Below are positions 55,721-64,000 of a DNA stretch of 64,000 bases, piece after piece. A program made the position numbers and the translations under genes. The stretch comes from Artocarpus heterophyllus (Eukaryota; Streptophyta; Magnoliopsida; Rosales; Moraceae): positions 14,184,836-14,248,835 of the forward strand of contig CM046353.1 of NCBI GenBank assembly GCA_025403435.1. The letters are read 5' to 3'. The notes under the pieces were generated by a model. It worked only from the letters and a program-made list of their open reading frames with translations, made no database searches and was not told the DNA's origin. Position 1 is the first letter of the stretch. Each line of letters opens with the position of its first letter.

Positions 55721-58540
55721 CTATCTCGAAATTGAGATGAAGGGAATGTGGCGCACCCTGTTGAAATCTTCCCCCTCAATTATGTATTCATTTACCCTAA
55801 TCTTGTCTTCAAAATTCCTCGACGTTGCAGCCACATGAAATTTGCTGAGAGTGGTGACATATTTTAGCCCCTCGGGAATCGACTTCAGTTGCCTACCAAT
55901 CATATCCAATCTCTTAAGATTCGGCATTGCACCTTCCTCCACTTCCCACTCCTCCAATCTATATAAGCTTCTAAGTGTAAGAACCTCAAGCTTGGGAAAT
56001 TCATTGGCAGAACACACTAATTTGTCCTCGCTTGTTGTGTTAGGCCTATCCACTTGGTCATTACTCAGACAGAGAATTCTTGAGTTTGGCAGCTTTTCCA
56101 CAACCGCAAACTTACTGATTTAGATCCCAAAGAACCTCAAATTAATTTTGGTTAGGCTTGTTAGCAGAAGTGAAAGAGCTCATTCTAAACTTATTTTGGT
56201 GAGAACATGACATGGAGAAAGCAATTCCAGATTTGGAAATTCGCCTTCATACATGTGCGTCCTCGGGGATTGTAGGTGGCCTAATTGAGAGCCGAGTGAT
56301 TAACGACCAAGCTTACTTTCTTTATTGCTTTGGAGTGAGCCTATTTCCAGTTTTAGAATGTTAGTCAGTTTAAGCACTGTGCCATAACTGACCAAATCCT
56401 TCGCGTATATGCCCTTCAGGGGTCTCAATATTTGTTAGGCTATCATTTCCAAAAGGATTGTTCCTTATCAGAGAAGTGCATGAATAACGCCAAGGCAATG
56501 CCAAGATTTTCAAACGGATAAGCCTTGATAAAGTCCTTGGTAGGAACACGGTGCCATTCTCATTACCTCGAAGATCTAGAGTGTGCAAATTTTGCAAGTT
56601 GCCTATGGCGCGAGGCAATTTTGATTCATAATTAGTGCCACTTAACCTCAAATATCTCAAGTGAATTAAATTTTCGATTCCTCTTAAAGATTTATTACTC
56701 GGAAATTTTTTCCAATTAAAATCAAGTTCCAATTCTCCTAACAGAATGAAATTCTGCATTACAGATAACAAGGGTGGAGTATCAATACCAAAGCATAGAA
56801 GAGATCGGAGATTGGGACGTACTTGTTCCAGCCATGGTGCATGCTGATGAAGACCATGAATGTTAGCATGAATAACAATTCTGCGATAACAAGTTGTTGG
56901 ATGATACTTAACTGAAGAAACCCGCCATCATCATGTTCATTTCATGCTTCTGGATAATGTCCAGAAATTCTCCGCCTTTGCCTTTGAAGAACAAAATATC
57001 TCGCATGAGATCATGTAATCGGCTTGTTTTGACACCTTTTCCTTCATGGTCCCTTTTGTCCACCTGAACCATGCATCTATCAACCAACTCTTCCAAGTTT
57101 TGTTCAGCCACATCTTCCATCAATTCCCCTTCTATATCTTCTCTTTCCATCGTTGATACAAGGCCTTCTGCAATCCATAGTTGAATCAACTTACTTTTGG
57201 GCATCTCACTATGTTCCAGCAAGATGCCCAGATAAAGAAAACATGGCTTCAAGTAATAAGGCAAATCTTGAAAGCTCAAGTCCAAGATATCTTCTTACCT
57301 GGTATAGTTGATCCGATTTGAGTTTTCGTTGATAATGTGCGATTTTCCATCATTTTGCACCTTTTCCAATGCGCCCAATGAATTTTTATTTCTCAATAGC
57401 CTCCAAGAGCTACAATTGCAAGAGGTAGTCGACCACAGATTCGTACCATTTCCTTTCCTGTTCCGTTTCAAATTATGATGGACAACCATGCTTCCCAAAT
57501 GTTTCTCTTAGAAATGCTTTTCGCTGAAGAAGCTCCCAGCTCTCTTCAGACGTCAAAAGTGGAGGTTGAATTGGAGAACTAGTTGTGATCAACAGACAAT
57601 TCTACTTCCTTGATGCGCATTATAATGACAACTTTGCTCCCCTTTTTCCTTTCAGGAAAGCACCTTGAATACTATACCAAGCTTCGGTGCTGCAGGTGTC
57701 ATCAAGAACTACAAGATACTGCTTCTCTTTTAACTCATCCTTCATCAAATCAATTAACTCATGGTCTTCAAAGCCTCTCAAAGCATCTCGTTTGTTCTTC
57801 CTTTCTTGTAAAATCTCTCTTTTGCGATTCGCTTTAGGTTGAAAACAAACTTGGACAAGTATTTCAGACAATATATCCTTCGGCACAAGTTGCTGGGATA
57901 TGTCAAAATGCTTCTTTACATCGACGTAGTTGTAAACCTTATTGGCAAGGGTGGTCTTGCCTAACCCGCCCATCCCCGCAATGGAAACAATACAACGCCA
58001 ATCTTCCTCTTTCATCAGCCGAGCCTCCAACGCCATCGTAGTATCCTTCAAGGTGATAACATTATCATTGTGGTCCTCTTCACTGTCATCCGGATAAGAT
58101 CTTCTGAAATTCCTCAAAGAAGTAGTGTCGGTTCTTTCTCTGTTACTAAATTTGATTTGCTACCTTTGCCTGCTCTCGCCAATGCTTCGGAACTTATCCT
58201 TGATGGAGTTGATTTGTGACCGAAGTTTGCGGCGATGATGAAAGTCTTTCAAGTACGAGGAGGAGTTGACTTTGAAGATATAGGTCTCAATAGCTTCTTC
58301 AATCTCACAAGCTAGATCTTTAACTTCTGCTACCCAGTTGCGGACACACTCATCTTGTTGCTGCTTGCACTCGGCATCTTTCAAGAAGCACTGCATCCAA
58401 CGCAGCTCGGTTTGCAGGCTCTCCACATCGTCTTTAACGCAGCTCAAGGAAGTGGCTTCTCGAACGGGTAGACAAGAGATCGTTGGAAATGCTTGGGATA
58501 CAACTGCCTGCGCCAATTTTGACGCTACAAGTTCTGCCAT
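55721..58540 (-). pseudogene. CC-NBS-LRR resistance gene, broken
   Basis: Minus strand, start ATG at 58540 (MAELVASKLAQAVVSQ). Order: Rx-type coiled coil (58540-58163); P-loop GMGGLGKTT (about 57970) and kinase-2 LVVLDD (about 57695); RNBS-B and GLPLA-like RLPLAIVALGG (about 57410); PYYLKPCFLYLGI and MHD-like RLHDLMRDIL (57295-56900); leucine-rich repeats (56771-56370 and 56101-55721). NLRs of this RPP13/RPP8-like type sense pathogen effectors in the cytosol. Damage: TAG at 58160-58162 in the CC-NBS linker with the same frame continuing after it; frameshifts near 57620 and 57300; stops between the LRR parts. A functional protein is not expected, though a CC-only product of 126 residues could be made from the first ORF. 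Confidence 0.88.
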
Positions 58541-60164
58541 CAATCTTCGTCTCTCTCTCTCTCTCTTAACACAATCTGAACACTTTGTTTCGCTCACAAT
58601 ACACAATAGGCCGTTTGGTATACAGTAACGAGTAAAAATCAAATCCTTAAAAAATTGATTATAAAAAATATGGTTATCGAGAATCAAAATTATCATATTT
58701 AATTACACATAAAAATTTTATATTAAATATCTAAAAATAATACATTATTATATTTAATTATACATAAAAATCTCACGTATAATTAATAAAATAATTTATA
58801 ATATTAACATTAAATATATCAATATAATATATTAATATTAAATAATAATAATATAAATATAAATAATAAGATAATATTATATATAATTTAACATTAATAT
58901 TACTATAAATATTGAAATTTCTTATACTCTCCACAGCTTTCTTTGTCACGTACAGCTAGCTAGGCGCGATGGTACATATAAATTGGAAGTCTCAATGCGA
59001 CTGTGTTGAATGGATTGGTGCCCCATAAAGCTTCTAGTAAATTAAACAAATTAGGTGGAAGGAAGGAACTATGACATCCTACCACGTTTCCTTCCGTCAC
59101 AATTAACTTTAACAAAAAAATATAAAATTAACAACTTAATATATATTGTTCTATTTTATATTTGCACGTTTCAATTTTTTTTTTTGGATAAATTTCAAGC
59201 TTTGAAATCATAAAGAAAAACTTTTAAGTCTCAAAAATAATAAATTAAAAAAGTAATATTTTATTAACATTAAGTGAAAAATGTCAACACAGTAAACAAA
59301 TAAAGAACCACATTCTAACAAGCAACACTAAGTGTGTCATATGCCAAGTTCAACAAACCATTTCCAATGTAAATATGTCAATTCTATATTGTTGTTAAAA
59401 AGTATAAAAATAACATATTTGGTGTCTTATTCTATTTTGTATGATTACATTTTGTTATAATTATTAAACTTTAAAACTTGTAAAAAAATTAATTATAAAA
59501 AGGATTTTAAAGTAATGGCCTTTTTAAGCTTTTCTAGTGAATGACAAAAGTTTACGTTAGATAATTGACCACTTTTAGAAATGTTTAATCATTGATGAAT
59601 TGATTTGTGGTCTATTAATATCTACTTAACTTTGTAGTCTATAATTGATAAATCAATATTAGTCATTGATTAAATTATGTTAATCAATAGTTTACCACTC
59701 CACAATGATTTCCATTGAGATATTAGAAATTGACCAACGACCTTGAACTAAAAAAGAATTATTGTACATTAACTAAAAAGGGTGGATGATTGGCAATCTA
59801 CCTATTTTTTTTCTTAATATAATTTGAAAATAATAATGTTGTAATGTTAAATGAAAAATTTAATAATCCAGAAGTATCAAAATTTAAAATATTTTAGATT
59901 TGGTGTTAAATTTTGACATCAAACATAAGTGCGTCTTCAATATAGTGTCAAATTTATATGCCAATGTGAAATTTTGGTATCTGAGTGGAAAAAAATCATT
60001 GATCGATGCAATGCTAGTTTTAATGCTAACTTTGATAAATTTCTGTACTTTGTGACAAATTTTTACTTAGTATAACAAATGTCTAATTTTGCATTTGATA
60101 GTTATTACTTGATATATCGATTTTTTTTAATAAACATTACAACGTTTTCTTTTTTAAATTATTT
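58541..60164. other. AT-rich spacer upstream of the NLR relic
   Basis: Begins with a CT/GA run at 58547-58565 in the former NLR leader. GGCCGTTTGGTATACAG at 58611 looks like a MITE end, but no partner end was found. The rest is very AT-rich (58690-58900 nearly pure A/T) without genes. Confidence 0.5.
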
Positions 60165-61250
60165 TATATAACGATCCTGATTACGTGGTCGTTACTTAAC
60201 TACATAATCGTACTCTTAATATTAATTTATTGTAAAATACTAAATTTGTAGAATAATTTTTTTAATCAAACACTAATTACCAAAATTAATTTCCTTAAAA
60301 TGATTCCTTAATCAAAATGAATCTTTTAAAATATTTCTAAAACTATTTATTATTATAATTAACTTCTTTAAACTTTTACAATAGGTATACAACCTAAATT
60401 GAGACTGTAAAATTACAATCCTTGTTTTAAACCATACTTGCATTAAACTACTTATACATACATATTCATTTTAAAACTATTGCGGTTTTGTAAGCGCTAT
60501 CCATACCCATCTCCACTATCCGTCCGTCGCTTTCTATTATCCATCATATGTTTGTTGATAGTTTACTTACCCACAGCATACAAATATCTAAATGAGCTTT
60601 CACTTATGAAATAGGAAACATTTACTTGCAAAACAAGCTTAAAACATTTATAAAATGATGCATGAGCAAATTATGCTTCATTAATGCTTCATTATGATCA
60701 TGTTCTATATATCTAATATGTCTTGCTCAATGGACCGCTATGTGTACATACTGGTTGCACACGATCATCAGGAAGTTAAGGTTCGCGAGGTCCCTAAAAA
60801 TCCTAGATCATAAACTAAACTGAATCTGTATACTTCTCTAGATCAAGAGGCCATAAATCCTTCCCATAAATCGGGAGGTTAGTACGACACTCTTAACTTA
60901 ACATATCTTATCTTATTACACTTTTCTTATTATGTGTATGCAGTATGACATGTTACTACGTCTTATCACATAATATGTCATAACTACTCTTAACAAAAGG
61001 TGAATCTGTAATATAATTTTATATAGCATATATCACATACAATACACTACATAAAAATAAGCATGGCATGTCCTAACACGTCATAATATAGCATAATTCT
61101 AATCATGCATTGTCATGATTTTCATAAAAACATGTAAATACTTTAAATTGAAAAATGTAGTTTCATGCTGCATGCGAGAATACTACTTACTTGGCTTCCA
61201 AAGTTAGGATCTGCTATCTTGCCTTGTACTTATTCACTACTCCTAGAGTC
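60165..61250. repeat. LTR-like fragment related to the repeat at 24.7-36.8 kb
   Basis: Starts near AACGATCCTGATTACG and runs through landmarks shared with 24727-25812 and 34673-34800: CCATACCCATCT..ATCCGTCCG, CCACAGCATACAAATATC..AATGAGCT, GGTTAGTACGACACTCTTAA, TACTTACTTGGC, and ACTCCTAGAGTC. It stops where copia coding sequence begins, so it is cut by, or joined to, the copia relic. No protein. Confidence 0.6.
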
Positions 61251-61254
61251 TAAG

Positions 61255-64000
61255 GAAGGTGAGGTAACTGTTGTAGAAGCTCAACCTTTTTCTTTTGCTT
61301 GAAAAATAGGAAGAGGAAGAAGAGAACTGAAGGAAGTAGTAAGTCTAAGAATGGAGGACAGCCTAAGAAGAAGAAGAGCAACAACAACAAAAAGAGCTCA
61401 AAGCAAAAGAAGCCTAAAGGAAAATGTTTCCACTGTGGTGTAGTTAGGCACTAGAAGAGAAATTGCAAGAAGTATCTTTAGGAGCTTAAAGAAAAGAAGA
61501 ACAACGGTAAATCAAATTTACTCCTTTTAGAAGCTTGTTTACTTGAAGATGATTCTTCACCTTAGATAGTTGATTCAGGGGCAACTAACCATGTTTGTTC
61601 TTCTTTGCAGATGCTTAGTTCTTCAAGAGAGCTTGCCAATGGGGAGCAAACGAGGAGAGTGGGAATAGGAGCAGTTGTTTCGATAAGAGCAGTAGGAGTA
61701 GTTAAACTTTATTTTAAAAATAGTTGTTTAATATTGGACAATGTTTATTGTATTCCTAGCTTTTGTAGAAATTTGATTTCTGTTTCTAAGTTGTTTAAAA
61801 CAAATGTTTAATGTTTCTTTTAATGGTAATTATGCTAATATTTTTAGAAATGGTTTAGATATTTGTTCTGCACATATGGAAAATGGGCTTTACACTTTAA
61901 CGCCCAACAAAAAATCACTACTCAATACCAAAATGTTCAAACTTGAACAACCAAAACTCAAGAAGCAAAAGATTTCTTCTAACAATGAAACATACCTATG
62001 GCACCTTAAATTAGGTCATGTTAATCTTTATATGATTAACAGACTAGTAAAATATGGTCCTTTAAGAGAACTAAAAGTTAGTTCTCTACTAGTTTGTGAA
62101 TCTTGTCTTGAAAGTAAAATGACTAAAAGGCCTTTCTCTGCAAAAGGCAAAAAGGCTAAGGAACCACTTGAACTAATACATTCGGATGTCTGCGGTCCAT
62201 TGAATATACAAGCATATGGAGGTTACGAAGATTTTGTCACATTTATTGGCAATTATTTGAGGTATGGATACATGTACCTAATGCAAAGGAAATCTGAAAC
62301 TTTTGAAAAGTTCAAAGAATTCCAAGCAGAAGCTGAAAAGTAATGAGGAAAGATGGTGAAGGCTCTTCGATCTGATCGAATAAGGAATACCTTGATATTA
62401 AGTTCAAGGACTATTTGATAAAACATGGTATTCAATCACAACTCACCACACCTAGAACACCACAACAGAATGATATTGTAGAGTGAAGAAATCGAACGTT
62501 GCTTGATATGGTGAGATCCATGCTCAACTACTCATTATTACCCATTTCATTTTGAGGATATGTGCTACAAACTACAGTATATCTTCTAAACATGGTTCCA
62601 TCTAAGTTTATTCCAAAAACACTCTTAGAGTTATGGATTGGTCACAAACCTAATATGTGACATATCTGTATATGGGTTGTCCAACGCATGGGCTAAAAGG
62701 AAAAACTGGGAAGCTAGAACCACGTTTTGAAGTATGCTTATTTGTAGGATACCCAAAGGGGATGAGGGGAGGTTTGTTTTATAGTCTACAAGAAAAAAAA
62801 AGGTATTTGTGTTGAAAAATGCCATTTTTCTCGAGAATGATAATATGACAAATTATAAACCTCTTAACAAAGTTATACTTGAAGAGTTACATTCTGATCA
62901 AATCAGACTACAACCAACAACCGTTGTTGAAGGATAAGAGAGGAGACCAGATCTCCAGATCAGGATGTCATACCACCTGACGTAGTATGAGGGTTATGAG
63001 ACCACCTGTTTATTACAAAGAAATTGTAGAAGCACATGTTGCTATCTCTGATAATGGTGAGGATGATCCATTGACCTATCGTCATGTAATAGAAGATTCT
63101 AAGAAGGAAAAATGGTTGGAGCCTAGGAACCTAGAAATGGAGTCCATGTACTCTAATTCAGTTTGAGAACTTGTAGATCTACCTGAACGGATAAAACCCA
63201 TAGGGTAAATGGATCTACAAGAAGAAAAGAGGAGTAGATGGGAAAGTTGAGACTTTCAAAGCCAAGCTTGTGACAAAAGGTTATACGTAAAAGGAGAGAG
63301 TTGATTACAAAGAAACTTTCTCGCTCGCAGCTATGCTTAAATCCATTCAGATTTTTTTATCCATTGTTGCATGTCTTGATTACGAGATATGGCAAATGAA
63401 TGTCAAGACTACCTTTTTGAATGGCTATCTTGAGGAAAGCATCTATATGGTGCAACTAGAAGGGTTTGTAGTTAAAGGTTAAGAGCAAAAAGTTTACAAG
63501 TTACAAAGGTCCATTAATGGACTTAAGCAAGCTTCAAGATCTTGGAACTTAAGATTTGATGAGGCTATCAAATCTTATAGTTTTGATCAAAATGTTGATG
63601 AATCTTGTATATATAAGTACATCAAAGATAAGAAGGTGGTCTTCTTAGTTCTTTATATGGATGATATCTTACTCATATGGAATGATGTAGGGATATTATC
63701 TAATGTAAAGAAATGGCTCACCAACCACTTCCAAATGAAAGATTTGGGAGAGGCAAGTTATGTTCTTTGAATCCAACTCATAAAAGATTGCAAGAACAAA
63801 TTGTTGGCGTTGTCTCAAGCATCGTACATTGATAAGGTACTTATTAGATTTTTGATACAAAACTCCAAGAAAGGTAATTTACCTACACGTTATGAAGTTT
63901 ATCTTTTAAAGGAGTAGTGTCCTAAGACATCTCAAGAGGAAGAAAATATGAGACGGGTACCCTATGCATCTGTGGTGGGAAGTTTGATGTATGCCATATT
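61255..64000 (+). pseudogene. Eroded Ty1/copia gag-pol, truncated by window end
   Basis: Copia order with stops and frameshifts: end of Gag with lysine-rich run; zinc knuckle reading CFHCGVVRH-stop-KRNC (TAG at about 61453); protease IVDSGATNHVC (about 61567); pre-integrase and integrase in the longest open piece (61804-62343, with WHLKLGHVN, CESCLESK, HSDVCGPLN); rest of integrase with TPQQND (about 62460); RT with ASRSWN and YMDDILLI (about 63655). The 5' LTR and most of Gag are missing at the left junction (about 61250). The element differs from the one at 41-46 kb in sequence and is equally dead. Confidence 0.88.

Noticed and set aside
58338..58628. 96-codon plus-strand frame
   Set aside because: Shadow of the coiled-coil exon of the NLR relic.
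58611..58640. MITE starting GGCCGTTTGGTATAC
   Set aside because: Only one end found; no inverted partner within 600 bp.

Overview
This window looks like a gene-poor, repeat-rich stretch of a dicot nuclear genome. The evidence is AT-rich DNA, genes with GT-AG introns, nested LTR retrotransposons with initiator-Met-tRNA primer sites, MITEs, Mutator-like inverted repeats, a CC-NBS-LRR resistance-gene relic, a plant shugoshin and a DUF1635 gene. There is no bacterial-style operon, CRISPR array or prophage, and I found no convincing tRNA or rRNA gene. All statements rest on reading the sequence; no database search was possible.

Layout. 1-1.4 kb: possible last codons of an upstream gene, then AT-rich spacer. 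1.4-10.2 kb: a young, complete Ty3/gypsy chromovirus-like element (minus strand) with nearly identical 1.97 kb LTRs, a 5-bp target duplication and one long gag-pol ORF; a single stop codon cuts off its chromodomain-like tail. 11.2-18.3 kb: two 2.15 kb solo LTRs of one family in opposite orientation, each with its own target duplication and a CpG-rich array of near-palindromes. 18.3-24.7 kb: unique AT-rich DNA with MITEs, and a Mutator-like inverted-repeat element inserted into an older inverted-repeat element. 24.7-36.8 kb: an old LTR-like repeat split by a second young LTR retrotransposon (25.8-34.7 kb, plus strand).

That second element is the most interesting object here. It shares PBS, pre-PPT hairpin, LTR ends and about 0.7 kb of LTR with the chromovirus at 1.4-10.2 kb, but has no gag-pol. 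It carries two intact foreign ORFs instead. One is a basic cysteine-rich protein that resembles the nucleic-acid-binding/silencing-suppressor proteins of carlavirus-type plant RNA viruses. The other is a LONELY GUY (LOG)-like cytokinin-activation protein with an altered active-site region. The likely picture is a non-autonomous, cargo-carrying retrotransposon mobilised in trans by its autonomous relative next door.

37-38 kb: a GC-rich Pack-MULE-like candidate. 38.3-40.7 kb: an intact 11-exon shugoshin gene (374 codons in my model) whose C-terminal SGO motif exon is tandemly duplicated. 41-47 kb: an eroded Ty1/copia element inside an older hAT-like repeat. 47-53 kb: MITEs, an inverted-repeat element and a GC-rich solo-LTR candidate. 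53.1-53.9 kb: a two-exon DUF1635 gene with TATA and ABRE-like sites. 55.7-58.5 kb: a broken CC-NBS-LRR gene (minus strand). 60.2-64 kb: an LTR fragment related to the repeat at 24.7 kb, followed by a second eroded Ty1/copia element running off the window.
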